From NCBI GenBank assembly GCA_051878835.1, contig JBJEKW010000037.1, positions 1 to 53,130 on the forward strand: a stretch of DNA of 53,130 nt. The letters run 5' to 3'. Positions 41,568 to 51,176 of the stretch are shown here, piece by piece. The DNA comes from Olsenella_K sp051878835 (GTDB taxonomy: Bacteria > Actinomycetota > Coriobacteriia > Coriobacteriales > Atopobiaceae). Position 1 is the stretch's first letter; each line of letters opens with the position of its first letter. The position numbers and the translations under genes were made by a program. Below the pieces are notes generated by a model that worked only from the letters and a program-made list of their open reading frames with translations, did no database searches and was not told where the DNA came from.

Positions 41568-43142
41568 CTATGAGGTCTTCTTTGTCGACTTCGCAGAGGT
41601 GCCGCTCGAGCTCCCGCTGGTGGCACTGGTGCTGGAGGACTTGGTTGACGACCCCTGCGAGCTGGTGGACTTGCCGGTGCTGGCTGAGCCCTTCGAGCTT
41701 GAGCCAGAGCCAGTGGACGTGCTGCCCGTGGTGTCCGTGGTCGTGCCCGAGGTTCCCGACGTGGTTGACGAGCTGTCCGCCGTGACCTTCGTCCCCTGTA
41801 TGGTGACGCTGCCCACTCCCGAGGAGAGCGAGTCGAACTGCACCTGCTTGCCGTTCTTTGTGACGGTGACGGCCGTGGTGTCCCCCGCCTGGATGGTTAT
41901 GGAGTCGGTGACGACGTAGGTGTTCTCCCAGGGGCCCGTCACGGTGTCGGCGACCTCGCTGGTGCCATCGCACTCGATCTCCAGCCAGGTAACCGCGCCA
42001 TCGGCAACGCTGACGGTGACATCAGTCTCGGTGTTGCTGTCGTCCGAGCTGTCCTGCGCGTCTGCCGCAGCCAGCTTCTGGCGCGTGGCGGAGTCGTCGG
42101 AGCTGCTGCTGGCCGAGGAGTCGCTGCTGGACGTGTCCGAGCTTGATGCCGTCGAGACGGGTACCGACTTCTGGGAGTTGTCTCCCACGGCAGTCGAGAC
42201 GCACGACGACACGGAGAAGATGATGACGATGGTCAGGACCAAGGCGACCGCAATGCCCACCGTAATGAAGGCGTGGACCGGGTCGGCAAAGAAGTCGGAG
42301 ATTGCCTCGCTGCGGCTGGAGCGTCCGCGCGTGTGCGTGCCGCGCCGCCTGACGCTGTTGCGCCGGGAGGAGGGCTGCTGGCGCCTGCGCACGTTTGGCC
42401 TACCCGCGGGGGACATGTCCCTGGAGCTGTGCCTGCCGGCTGCTGTGGACGCGGCGCGATACGGGCGTGCATCGTTGCTGAAGCCCAGGTCATCCTCGAA
42501 GTCGGAGGTGTCCACGGGCATGGTGCTGATGTTGTCGGACGACTCGTAGGAACCGTAGTCGGAGTACTGGCCGTAGACGCGCTCCCCCCTGCGGATGGCG
42601 TTGCGGCGGGCGCTGGCCTGCCTACGGTCGCGCGTGCGCGCGTCGTAGGGGGCATGTGCGGTGTAGGGCCTGCCCTGAGTGTAGTCAGACTGGCCGTACG
42701 ACCCGTCCGCCGCGCTGCGGGAGCGCACGGACGAGGTGGTGGCAAAGCTGCCGAGGTCACCTGCAGGACCACCCGAGGTGGGCAAGAGTCCGCGCCGGCC
42801 GACGTAGGGAGAGCCAGACCTCGTCTGGCGAGAAGAACGCCCTTCTTGCGCGGCCCTGTCGTCCTGCACGTAGCGCCTGGTCTGGCGGCCACCGCGACGG
42901 TAGTCCTCCAGCTCGCTGGTAAACATATCCACGATGGCCTCGGGATCAAGGTCCAGGTAGCGGGCATAGGAGGACAGCATGCCCTGCGCATAGCCGCTCT
43001 TTGGCATGGCTTCGAAGTCGCCGGACTCGAAGGCCTCGAGCACGTCGGCGCGCAGGCGCAACACCTGAGCCGCCTGGCCTATGGAAAGGCCAAGCTGGCG
43101 GCGCCGATCCGCAAGCACCTCGCTAAAACGAGCACGGGCCAT
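41568..43142 (-). CDS. RodZ-like helix-turn-helix membrane protein
   Basis: The 524-residue protein has an N-terminal Xre-type HTH (about 5-75: FSEVLADRRRQLGLSIGQAAQVLRL, GYAQGMLSSYARYL), a long Arg/Ser/Tyr-rich linker (80-285), one membrane helix (about 291-313) and an outer domain (about 373-440) like DUF4115. A Ser/Thr/Gly-rich tail of about 80 residues follows. RodZ links the MreB cytoskeleton to the wall machinery in rods. Here the linker and tail are unusually long, and no mreB is in view. The ATG touches the ftsK stop (TAA ATG), so the genes are coupled. Position after ftsK is common for this family. Confidence 0.85.
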   Translation of the reverse strand: MARARFSEVLADRRRQLGLSIGQAAQVLRLRADVLEAFESGDFEAMPKSGYAQGMLSSYARYLDLDPEAIVDMFTSELEDYRRGGRQTRRYVQDDRAAQEGRSSRQTRSGSPYVGRRGLLPTSGGPAGDLGSFATTSSVRSRSAADGSYGQSDYTQGRPYTAHAPYDARTRDRRQASARRNAIRRGERVYGQYSDYGSYESSDNISTMPVDTSDFEDDLGFSNDARPYRAASTAAGRHSSRDMSPAGRPNVRRRQQPSSRRNSVRRRGTHTRGRSSRSEAISDFFADPVHAFITVGIAVALVLTIVIIFSVSSCVSTAVGDNSQKSVPVSTASSSDTSSSDSSASSSSDDSATRQKLAAADAQDSSDDSNTETDVTVSVADGAVTWLEIECDGTSEVADTVTGPWENTYVVTDSITIQAGDTTAVTVTKNGKQVQFDSLSSGVGSVTIQGTKVTADSSSTTSGTSGTTTDTTGSTSTGSGSSSKGSASTGKSTSSQGSSTKSSSTSATSGSSSGTSAKSTKKTS

Positions 43143-46091
43143 TTACAGAACCTCCCTGTACTTCGCCTCTTGGACCCTGAGGTCCTCGAGCTGGTCCTTG
43201 TCCAGAAGGACTTCACGCGGCTTCGAGCCGTCGGGTGGGCCGACGACTCCCTTTGCCTCGAGCATGTCCATGATGCGACCGGCACGAGCGTACCCCACCT
43301 TCAGACGGCGCTGCAGGCCGGACGTGGAACCCAACTGCGACTCCACAACAATCTGTGCCGCCTCCCAGACCAGAGGGTCGTCCTCGTCTGCGATGTCCGA
43401 GGCGGAGGAGCCTGGGGTGTTGGGCGTGACGGCGGTCAGAATCTCCTCGTGGTAGTCGGGCTCTGCCTGGTCGCGTATGAACGATACGACCTCCTCGATC
43501 TCGTTGTCCGAGGTGTAGCAGCCCAGCACGCGGCGAGGAGTCAAGCCACGGTCCTTGAACAGCATGTCGCCGTTGCCAAGCAGGCGTTCGGCACCGGTCT
43601 CGTCCAGGATGACGCGCGAGTCGATGCCAGAGGAGACCTTCAGGGCGGCGCGCGTGTCGATGTTCGACTTTATGAGGCCCGTGACCACGTTGGCCGAGGG
43701 ACGCTGCGTCGCAATGATCAGGTGGATGCCCGCGGCGCGAGCCAACTGGGCTATGCGCACGATGGAGGACTCGACGTCTTTGCCGGCCACCATCATGAGG
43801 TCGGACAGCTCGTCGATGATGATCACGATGTAGGGCATGGGCTCGGGAGGGTTGTCCATCTGGGACAGCTTTCCGCTGACGCACATCTTGTTGTAGACCT
43901 TGATGTTTCGGGCGCCCGCGCGCTCGAACACCTTCAGTCTGCGCTCCATCTCGGATACGGCCCACTGGAGTGCGCTGGCGGCCTGCCGGGGCTCGGTCAC
44001 CACGGGCACGTACAGGTGCGGAAGGCCATTGTAGCTGGTGAACTCGACGCGCTTCGGGTCGATCATGATCAGGCGGACCTGCTTTGGCGTGGTGCGCATC
44101 AGGAGCGACATGATCATGGAGTTGATCATGACGGACTTGCCGGAGCCGGTGGTTCCTGCCACCAGCATATGAGGCATCTTTGCGATGTCTGCCACCACCG
44201 GTTTGCCGGCGGAGTCGCGGCCGATGGCCACCTCCAGGGGGCCGCCCTTGGCATAAGGCAGAACGTCTCCCAGGTGCACGTTCTGGCGCGTCTTGTTCGG
44301 GATCTCGACGCCGACGAATGACGTGCCGGGGATGGGCGCATAAATGCGGACCTTCTCGGCGGCCAGCGTCAGGGCGATGTCGTCCTCGAGGTTCTTTATC
44401 TTGTTTACGCGCTCGCCCTCGCCCATCTCGATGCGGAAGGTGGTGACCAGGGGTCCGGACACGTAGTCCACCACGGTGCAGCGCAGGCCGAACTCGCCCA
44501 GCGTGCCCTGCAGGTCCTGCATGGTCTGGTCGAGCTCAGCCTTCGTGCTGGCGGTGCCGCCGGAGTTAGGGTTCGAGCTCAGCATGGTCATCGGGGGCAG
44601 CTCGTAGTCGTCATCCGAATCGCAGGGCCTGCTGGAGGCGACGGCAGGGACCACGCTCGACTGAGCTGCAGCCCTGGGATTGCGCCTGGTCTTTGCGCTC
44701 CCCTCCTCTGCCGCCTTCACCTGTGCCGCGCGCGGACCGGATTCTGCTGCCTTGCGCAGGAAGTCGGGAACGGCCACCTGAGGCTTCGAATCCTCCTGGG
44801 GGTTCTCCCACGGCAGATCCACATGCGCAGCCTGCGCCTGGGCGTCGGCGACCGACCTCGTTGCGGAGTCAGCTACCTGCGATGCGTCGGCGGGGGCGTT
44901 TCTATGCAGTTTTGCGGTGAGCTTTGGATCAGCGTCAACCGAGGTGGCATCGGGCTGCTGATCGTCGGTGGCCTTGTCGGCATCATCGGAGGACGACTTG
45001 CCCGTCAGCTTTCCCAGCCTTCGAAGCAGCGTGGTCTTCGTCTGGGACGCGGCCTTCCTTGCGGTCTCGCCCAGGCTCTTCTCGGCCTCGGCGGCCGTCT
45101 GTGCCGGGGTGGCCACGTCCACGTCCAGGTCGGGATGCTCCTTCTTTGGCGCGCGTGTGGTGGCGATGCCGTCCTGCTGGGATGCCGCGGAGTCGTTTGA
45201 GGGCTGCTGGTCTATGCTGCGCTGCCCCTGCTGCTGGGCCAGGCGCTCTGCCTTCGACTGCTTGTGGCGGCCGCGGGTCAAAACTGATGTCTTGCGCGAT
45301 CCCAGATAGGTCGTCTGGTCCGATGCGGGTTCTGCGTCGGGCTGTTCGCCGGCCATCGCACCCGCTGCATCAGCTCTCAGGGTCTTGCCGAAGCCCCAGC
45401 GGGGGGCCTCGCCCTCGGGCTGTTGCTCCTGTCGCTGGGCCAGGCGCTCGGCGCGCCTCTCGGCGTGGTTCTCACGTGCCTGGTCCAGCCCCTCGTGGGC
45501 GTGATGCACGAAGTCCGAGATCGAGAAGCCGCACACTATGACGCCCGTGATGACAAGGCCTACCAGGATGGCGTTGCCCACAAGGCGCCCCACCAGTGCC
45601 AGGAGCACCCAGGCAACGAAGCCGCCCACGTAGCCTCCGGCCACGGGCGCCACGTCGGCGCTGAGCACCAGGTTCGGGTCGGCCTCCGCACCAGCCACGT
45701 TGACCGAGAACATGGCCAGCACTGCCAGAACTATGAGGAACAGACCTCCTGCCACGCGCTTGTTCACCGGGCCGTCGCTGTCCATGAAGAACGTCAGGGC
45801 AAAGAGGAACAGGGCAAACGGGCACAGGAACGCCCCCACGCCGAAGCTCTGCGTCAGCGCACGCTCCATTGCGTGCGTGACGACGGCGCTGGAGGGCGAG
45901 ACCAGCGAGATGAACATGGCAACACTGACGACCGCCAGCACGACGCCCACGATGTCATTGCGAGCGGACGTGCCGGCGGAGTCCAGGGCGCGCTCCTCGG
46001 CTGCGCCCTGACGTGCTACGTTTTTCCTTTGCTTGCTTCCCTTGCCCCGGGAGTTCTTCTGTGCTGCGTTTGACTTGCGGTTCTGGGGCAT
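43143..46091 (-). CDS. ftsK: DNA translocase FtsK/SpoIIIE
   Basis: FtsK pumps chromosome ends through the closing septum. The 982-residue protein has four N-terminal membrane helices (about 47-195), a long Gln/Ala/Asp-rich linker (200-500), the motor and a winged-helix gamma domain at the end (SGLQRRLKVGYARAGRIMDMLEAKGVVGPPDG). The motor contains LVAGTTGSGKSVMINSMI (Walker A), PYIVIIIDELSDLMM (Walker B) and IIATQRPSANVVTGLIKSNI. The ATG at 46091 has GGAGG 9 bases upstream. It lies 4 bases after rnj and abuts the rodZ-like gene. Confidence 0.95.
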   Translation of the reverse strand: MPQNRKSNAAQKNSRGKGSKQRKNVARQGAAEERALDSAGTSARNDIVGVVLAVVSVAMFISLVSPSSAVVTHAMERALTQSFGVGAFLCPFALFLFALTFFMDSDGPVNKRVAGGLFLIVLAVLAMFSVNVAGAEADPNLVLSADVAPVAGGYVGGFVAWVLLALVGRLVGNAILVGLVITGVIVCGFSISDFVHHAHEGLDQARENHAERRAERLAQRQEQQPEGEAPRWGFGKTLRADAAGAMAGEQPDAEPASDQTTYLGSRKTSVLTRGRHKQSKAERLAQQQGQRSIDQQPSNDSAASQQDGIATTRAPKKEHPDLDVDVATPAQTAAEAEKSLGETARKAASQTKTTLLRRLGKLTGKSSSDDADKATDDQQPDATSVDADPKLTAKLHRNAPADASQVADSATRSVADAQAQAAHVDLPWENPQEDSKPQVAVPDFLRKAAESGPRAAQVKAAEEGSAKTRRNPRAAAQSSVVPAVASSRPCDSDDDYELPPMTMLSSNPNSGGTASTKAELDQTMQDLQGTLGEFGLRCTVVDYVSGPLVTTFRIEMGEGERVNKIKNLEDDIALTLAAEKVRIYAPIPGTSFVGVEIPNKTRQNVHLGDVLPYAKGGPLEVAIGRDSAGKPVVADIAKMPHMLVAGTTGSGKSVMINSMIMSLLMRTTPKQVRLIMIDPKRVEFTSYNGLPHLYVPVVTEPRQAASALQWAVSEMERRLKVFERAGARNIKVYNKMCVSGKLSQMDNPPEPMPYIVIIIDELSDLMMVAGKDVESSIVRIAQLARAAGIHLIIATQRPSANVVTGLIKSNIDTRAALKVSSGIDSRVILDETGAERLLGNGDMLFKDRGLTPRRVLGCYTSDNEIEEVVSFIRDQAEPDYHEEILTAVTPNTPGSSASDIADEDDPLVWEAAQIVVESQLGSTSGLQRRLKVGYARAGRIMDMLEAKGVVGPPDGSKPREVLLDKDQLEDLRVQEAKYREVL

Positions 46092-46095
46092 GAAC

Positions 46096-47754
46096 TTAAA
46101 CCTCCATCACGACCGGAATCACCATGGGCCGCGTATGCGTCTTGTTCCAAAGGAAGTTCGAGAGTCCGTTGCGGACGCTCTTGCGCAGGGTCTCGGTCCC
46201 CACGTCGTTCTCGTTCTTTGCTATCTGGGCGCGCACCACGTCGACGGCCTCGGCCATGAGCTCGTCGTCGTTCGAGAAGGACACGCCGCGCCCGGCCAGC
46301 TCTACGTCCCCGACCTTCCTCGTGCGGCCGGAAACCGTGACGACGCAGGTGACGATGCCGTCCTGCGAGAGCTTCTGGCGGTCGCGCAGGACGACGGGGT
46401 CCGCGTCCGTGACCGAGAGCCCGTCCACGTACACGACGCCAGAGTCCACGGGAGCACCGATGCGGGCCTTGCCGCCCGCCAGCTCCAGGGTGTCGCCGTT
46501 GTCCAGGACGAATATGTGGTCATCCGGCATGCCCATCTGACGGGCCAGCTGCGCGTGCGCACGCAGGTGCACCGCCTCGCCGTGCACGGGCATGAAGTAC
46601 TTCGGGTGCACCATGGCCAGCATGAGCTTCAGCTCCTCCTGGCTGCCGTGGCCCGAGACGTGCACGAGCGTCTGGCTCTTGTCGTAGATGGTGCAGCCTA
46701 TCTTTGCCAGGGAGTTTATGATGCCCTGGACGCTCTTCTCGTTGCCGGGCACCGGCGTGGCCGAGATGATGACCGTGTCCTTCGAGGTGATCGAGAGGGA
46801 CTTGTGCTCGCCGTTGGCCATGCGCGCAAGGGCCGAGAGCGGCTCGCCCTGGCTGCCCGTGCACAGCACGACGACCTTCTCGTCGGGGAAGTCGTCAACG
46901 TCGTAGGCGTCGATGATGTTCTCGTCCGCGATCTTGAGATAGCCCAGCTCGCGAGCGATCTTTGTGTTCGTGACCATGGAGCGGCCGGTGACGACCACCT
47001 TGCGGCCCACGGCCACGGCGGCGTCGCACACCTGCTGCAGCCTGTGAATGTGGCTGCTGAAGGACGCAACGAACACGCGACCGGGGGCGTTCTTTATGAT
47101 GTGGCGCAGGGCCGGTCCAACCGCGGCCTCGGACGGGGTGAAACCGGGCTTGGTGGCGTTCGTGGAGTCGGACAGCAGCAGGTCGACGCCCTGCGATGCG
47201 TAGTGGCAGATGGCGCCGTAGTTGGGGCGCACGCCGTCAATGGGGGTCTGGTCCAGCTTGAAGTCGCCGGTATGCAGCACGGAGCCCGCCGGGGTCTTCA
47301 TGTAGACGCCCAGGGCACCGGGGATGGAGTGCGTCATGGCAAAGAAGCCGATGCTGAACGCGCCCAGGTTGATGTGGGTGCCGTCGGATACCTCACGGAA
47401 CTTGGGAGAGTTGATGCGGTGCTCGGCCAGCTTTCCCTCGATGAAGCCCAGCGTGAGCTTGCTGGAAAAGATGGGCACCTTGTGCTGCAGGTCCATCAGC
47501 AGGTACGGCAGGGCCCCGGTGTGGTCCTCGTGGCCGTGCGTGATGATGATGCCACGCAGGCGGTCCTCGTTCTCGAGGACGTACGTGTAGTCGGGCAGCA
47601 CGAGGTCGATGCCGGGCTGGTCGTCGTCCGGGAACATGAGTCCGGCATCCACCAGGACCATGTCGTCGCCGTACTCAAAGACGGTCATGTTCTTTCCGAT
47701 GCCGTCTAGGCCTCCCAGCGGGATGATCCTCAGCGGGGTCTGTTTCTTTGCCAT
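46096..47754 (-). CDS. rnj: Ribonuclease J
   Basis: RNase J is a metallo-beta-lactamase nuclease with 5'-exo and endo activity on RNA. The 552-residue protein opens with RIIPLGGLDGIGKNMTVFEY and holds the metal motif ITHGHEDHTGA (His73, His75, Asp77, His78). It then has the beta-CASP part (SGHGSQEELKLMLAMVHPKYFMPVHGE) and a C-terminal domain. The ATG at 47754 was chosen because MAKKQTPLRIIPLGG is the family N-terminus; GGAAGGA lies 11 bases upstream, longer than usual. A TTG at 47799 would add 15 residues. With rny and pnp also in this window, three decay enzymes cluster within 17 kb. Confidence 0.94.
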   Translation of the reverse strand: MAKKQTPLRIIPLGGLDGIGKNMTVFEYGDDMVLVDAGLMFPDDDQPGIDLVLPDYTYVLENEDRLRGIIITHGHEDHTGALPYLLMDLQHKVPIFSSKLTLGFIEGKLAEHRINSPKFREVSDGTHINLGAFSIGFFAMTHSIPGALGVYMKTPAGSVLHTGDFKLDQTPIDGVRPNYGAICHYASQGVDLLLSDSTNATKPGFTPSEAAVGPALRHIIKNAPGRVFVASFSSHIHRLQQVCDAAVAVGRKVVVTGRSMVTNTKIARELGYLKIADENIIDAYDVDDFPDEKVVVLCTGSQGEPLSALARMANGEHKSLSITSKDTVIISATPVPGNEKSVQGIINSLAKIGCTIYDKSQTLVHVSGHGSQEELKLMLAMVHPKYFMPVHGEAVHLRAHAQLARQMGMPDDHIFVLDNGDTLELAGGKARIGAPVDSGVVYVDGLSVTDADPVVLRDRQKLSQDGIVTCVVTVSGRTRKVGDVELAGRGVSFSNDDELMAEAVDVVRAQIAKNENDVGTETLRKSVRNGLSNFLWNKTHTRPMVIPVVMEV

Positions 47755-47840
47755 TTTGATAGATGTCCTTCCAACTGACGTCACAAACGAATGCGCCAAG
47801 CGCTATCCACACGGCCCACGGCCGTACTATTCTGTTTTCT

Positions 47841-47846
47841 ATTGTA
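47841..47846 (-). promoter_or_regulatory. Possible -10 of the rnj-ftsK-rodZ operon
   Basis: TACAAT is well placed 87 bases before the rnj start; the -35 region (TTCTAG at 16 bases) is weak. Confidence 0.35.
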
Positions 47847-47977
47847 TCCAACGGACGGTAGCCTAGAACGGGTGAGCGGCATAACCTGCAATACCCACAG
47901 ACCCCCAGGGGGCCTGATTGTTCCGGAGCGCGCTGCGATGCATTGCCGGGGCAGCCTTTGGCATCGCGGCAAGACAG

Positions 47978-48524
47978 CTATGCCCGGCCGTCTATGGGGG
48001 CGGTGCGCACCAGGTACAAGCCGGCCAGCAAGCCCGCCGCCGACACTATGGCGCATGCCAGGAAGAACGGCGACAGCGTCATCATGATGCAAGAGAAGTC
48101 GTCCTCCAGCGTGGGCGTCAGCAGCGCGAACTCGACGGCGAACGCCGTACAAGCCAGGACGCCCAGCCCCATGCCCAAAAGGGCTGCACCGCACTCGGTG
48201 TGCCTCAGGAAAATCCTGATGCACCCATACGCCAGGCACACGAAGGATGCGGCCCACAACCCATACACTACCCCCATGCGCTCGAACACGCAGAAGGACT
48301 GGATGTCGTCTGCCATGCCGGGAGGAAGGTTCTGGATGCTGGAGAGCNNNNNNNNNNNNNNNNNNNNNNNNNNNNNNNNNNNNNNNNNNNNNNNNNNNNN
48401 NNNNNNNNNNNNNNNNNNNNNNNNNNNNNNNNNNNNNNNNNNNNNNNGTCGCTATGGGAGCGCCGCAGCAAGGACAAAAGCGGGACTTGGCAGACAGTTC
48501 AGCGCCGCACTTCTTGCACCTCAC
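47978..48524 (-). CDS. Zinc-ribbon membrane protein, interrupted by an N gap
   Basis: The N-terminal part (48448-48524) encodes MRCKKCGAELSAKSRFCPCCGAPIA, a CxxC-CxxC zinc ribbon. After the 100-N gap (48348-48447) the same strand stays open to a TAG at 47978. That part covers three or more membrane helices (VVYGLWAASFVCLAYGCIRI, LLGMGLGVLACTAFAVEFAL and a last one at FFLACAIVSAAGLLAGLYLV). Whether both parts are one gene depends on the true gap length; the ribbon-then-membrane layout is a common small-protein type, so I join them. The GTG start at 48524 has only a weak ribosome site. Function unknown. Unlike the first gap, the flanks of this one are not duplicated. Confidence 0.6.
48348..48447. 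other. 100-N scaffold gap
   Basis: Exactly 100 Ns of unknown true size inside the zinc-ribbon gene. Confidence 0.98.
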
Positions 48525-48693
48525 GCAGGTCCACCGTCCTATCTGAAACTGAGTTCTGCCATCGCTGGCATAAACTCGCCCCCTGTACCCAATACCTTAA
48601 TAGTAGCCTAAACATGCGCCTTGGCAAAGAAGTATTTATGGGGGCATTCAGATAAGGACAGGGCCGTATCGTGGCGCCGACCTGCGGCGTCAC

Positions 48694-48735
48694 AAAAAGA
48701 GGGACCGGGCCTCCTCAAGGAAAGACCGGTCCCCC
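48694..48735 (-). terminator. Terminator after pnp
   Basis: On the minus strand GGGGGACCGG (48726-48735) pairs with CCGGTCCCTC (48699-48708), one G-U, with a 17-base loop, then TTTTTG. Confidence 0.85.
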
Positions 48736-48786
48736 TATGGTACAAACTGCCCAAAAGACAGTACAAAGTGCTCCTGGGCCAAATGC

Positions 48787-51027
48787 CTAGCCCTCGTGGT
48801 GGCGGCGAGGCTGACGGCCCTTCGTCTCCTCGGTGTTGCCGCAGTCGCCCGGGTGACGGGTGCGACGAGCGTGCGGACGGGACTCGTGGGAGTCGTCCTT
48901 GCCGTGGTGGTCCTTGTGACCGGAGCCGGCGGGAGCCTCGGGCTTGTCGATGCGGTCCAGGCTGATCTTGCCCTTCTCGTCGACCTCAAGGACGCGAACC
49001 TTGACCTCGTCGCCGATGTTCAGGACGTCCTCGACCTTGTCGACGCGGCCCTTGGCGACGCGGCTGATGTGCAGCAGGCCGTCCTTGCCGGGCAGCAGCT
49101 CGACAAAGGCGCCGAAGGGCTGGATGCCCACGACGCGGCCGGTGTACTCCTCGCCCACCTCGGGCACCTTCACGATGGCCTTGATGCGGCTGGCGGCCTC
49201 GGCGGAAGCCTCGGCAGTGCCCGCGATAAAGACGGAGCCGTCCTCCTGGATGTCGATGGTGGCGCCGGTGTCGTCCTGGATGCCACGGATGACCTTTCCG
49301 CCGGAGCCGATGACGTCACGGATCTTGTCGGTGGGGATGGTCAGAGACAGAATCTTGGGCGCGGAGTCCTTCGTGGTCTCGCGGGGCGCGGGAATGGCGT
49401 CCAGCATGGCGTCCAGGATGAACATGCGGCCCTCGTGAGCCTGCTGCAGCGCCTGACGGAAGATCTCGGGCGTCAGGCCGGTGGCCTTGTTGTCCATCTG
49501 CATGGCGGTGATGCCCTTGGTGGTGCCGGTGACCTTGAAGTCCATGTCGCCCAGGAAGTCCTCGAGGCCCTGGATGTCGGTCAGGACGACGGTCTTGCCC
49601 TCCTCCTGGATGAGGCCCATGGCAACGCCGGAGACGGGGCGCTTGATGGGCACACCGGCGTCCATCAGCGCCAGCGTGGAGCCGCAGGTGGAAGCCATGG
49701 AGCTGGAGCCGTTGGACTCCATCACGTCGGAGACGACACGGATGGTGTAGGGGAACTCCTCCTCGGAGGGAATCACGGGCAGCAGGGCGCGCTCCGCCAG
49801 GTTGCCGTGGCCGATCTCGCGGCGCTTGGGGCTGCCCATGCGGCCGGTCTCGCCGGTGCAGTACGGCGGGAAGTTGTAGTGGTGGATGTAGCGCTTGCCA
49901 TCGACGGGCTCGATGGTGTCAAGGCGCTGCCACTCGTTCAGCATGCCCAGGGTGCACACGGACAGCACCTGGGTCTGGCCGCGCTGGAACAGGCCGGAGC
50001 CGTGGACGCGGGGCAGGTAGTTGGGCTTGATCATGAGCGGGCGCACCTCGGTGGCCGTACGGCCGTCCACACGCTCGCCGGTCTCGACGACCATGCGGCG
50101 CATGGCGTGCTTCTCGAGGCTCTTCAGCTCGACGGGGATGGCGCGCTCCCACTGCGCCTGCTCGTCCTCGGTGAACTCGGCGGTGATGGACTGCTTCAGC
50201 TCCTCGACCTTGTCGATGCGGTGCAGCTTGTCCGGGTCCTTCAGTGCGGCGCGCATTTCGTCCATGTGGGCAAAGATGCGGTCGTGCACCTCGGGGGTGG
50301 GCTCGTCCAGTACGTACTCGCGCTTCGGGAACTCGCCGTTGACCTCGATGCACTTCTGGAAAAACTTCTGCTCCTCGTCGCAGAACGCGGCGATGGCCTT
50401 CTGGCCGAACTGCATGGCGGCCAGCATGTCCTCCTCGGAGATCTCCTTTGCGCCGGCCTCCAGCATGCTAATGAACGTGGAGGAGCCAGCCAGCTCCAGG
50501 TCCAGGTCGGAGTTGTCGCGCTCCTCGTAGGTGGGGTTCACCAGGAACTCGCCGGACTCGACGTCGCGGCCGATGCGCACGCAGGCCAGCGGGCCCTCGA
50601 AGGGTACGCCGCCCACGGTGAGCGCTGCGGAAGCGCCCATGACGCAGATGGTGTCGACGGGGTTGATCTGGTCGGCCACCAGCGGCATGGCCACGATCTG
50701 CACCTCGTTGCGGAAACCGTCAGGAAAGGACGGGCGGATGGGGCGGTCGATCATGCGCGCCGTCAGCGTGGCCTTCTCGGAGGGACGAGCCTCGCGCTTC
50801 AGGTAGCCGCCGGGGATGCGGCCCACGGCGTACATGCGCTCGATGAAGTCGACCGTCAGGGGGAAGAAGTCGTAGTTCTTGCGTTCCTTCGAGACGACCA
50901 CGGTCACGTTGACCGTGGAGTCGCCGCAGGACACCAGGCACTCGCCTGTAGCCTGCTTCGCGAGCTCGCCAGTCTCCAGCTTGTAGTGCTTGCCGAACAG
51001 GTCGAACTCGTGTGTAACCTTTGCCAT
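48787..51027 (-). CDS. pnp: Polyribonucleotide nucleotidyltransferase (PNPase)
   Basis: PNPase degrades RNA 3' to 5' with phosphate and can add tails. The 746-residue protein has two RNase PH-like cores (first from HEFDLFGKHYKLETGELA; second with VHGSGLFQRGQTQVLSVCTLG and ESNGSSSMASTCGSTLALMDAG), a KH domain (TDKIRDVIGSGGKVIRGI) and an S1 domain (EYTGRVVGIQPFGAFVELLPGKDGLLHISRV). A His/Arg/Lys-rich tail of about 40 residues follows. The ATG at 51027 has GAGGAA a few bases upstream; the longer frame reads through leader hairpins and is not real. It follows rpsO. Confidence 0.97.
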   Translation of the reverse strand: MAKVTHEFDLFGKHYKLETGELAKQATGECLVSCGDSTVNVTVVVSKERKNYDFFPLTVDFIERMYAVGRIPGGYLKREARPSEKATLTARMIDRPIRPSFPDGFRNEVQIVAMPLVADQINPVDTICVMGASAALTVGGVPFEGPLACVRIGRDVESGEFLVNPTYEERDNSDLDLELAGSSTFISMLEAGAKEISEEDMLAAMQFGQKAIAAFCDEEQKFFQKCIEVNGEFPKREYVLDEPTPEVHDRIFAHMDEMRAALKDPDKLHRIDKVEELKQSITAEFTEDEQAQWERAIPVELKSLEKHAMRRMVVETGERVDGRTATEVRPLMIKPNYLPRVHGSGLFQRGQTQVLSVCTLGMLNEWQRLDTIEPVDGKRYIHHYNFPPYCTGETGRMGSPKRREIGHGNLAERALLPVIPSEEEFPYTIRVVSDVMESNGSSSMASTCGSTLALMDAGVPIKRPVSGVAMGLIQEEGKTVVLTDIQGLEDFLGDMDFKVTGTTKGITAMQMDNKATGLTPEIFRQALQQAHEGRMFILDAMLDAIPAPRETTKDSAPKILSLTIPTDKIRDVIGSGGKVIRGIQDDTGATIDIQEDGSVFIAGTAEASAEAASRIKAIVKVPEVGEEYTGRVVGIQPFGAFVELLPGKDGLLHISRVAKGRVDKVEDVLNIGDEVKVRVLEVDEKGKISLDRIDKPEAPAGSGHKDHHGKDDSHESRPHARRTRHPGDCGNTEETKGRQPRRHHEG

Positions 51028-51113
51028 TCTGTTCCTCTTATCTCCGCCTGCCCCTTTGCAGGCGGGCCGTCTTGGGGATGGCCCGTGCCACTCCCCCTTT
51101 ACGCTATTGAGAT

Positions 51114-51170
51114 GCTTGCGCCAATCATGCATGGGCTGGCCTCAGGTCGCCATGCATCCCTGGCGCAAGC
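51114..51170 (-). repeat. Large stem-loop in the rpsO-pnp intergenic region
   Basis: GCTTGCGCCA (51114-51123) pairs with TGGCGCAAGC (51161-51170). Inside, ATGCATGG (51127-51134) pairs with CCATGCAT (51150-51157), separated by a 3x3 internal loop. A smaller hairpin CGCCTGC/GCAGGCG (51045-51064) lies nearer pnp. In E. coli a comparable stem in this place is cut by RNase III and mediates PNPase autocontrol; the analogy is inference. A possible promoter TTGGCG-N17-TAAAGG begins inside the stem. Confidence 0.65.
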
Positions 51171-51176
51171 ACACCC

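Noticed and set aside
46033..47709. 558-residue plus-strand frame opposite rnj
   Set aside because: Antisense shadow of RNase J; no recognisable domain.
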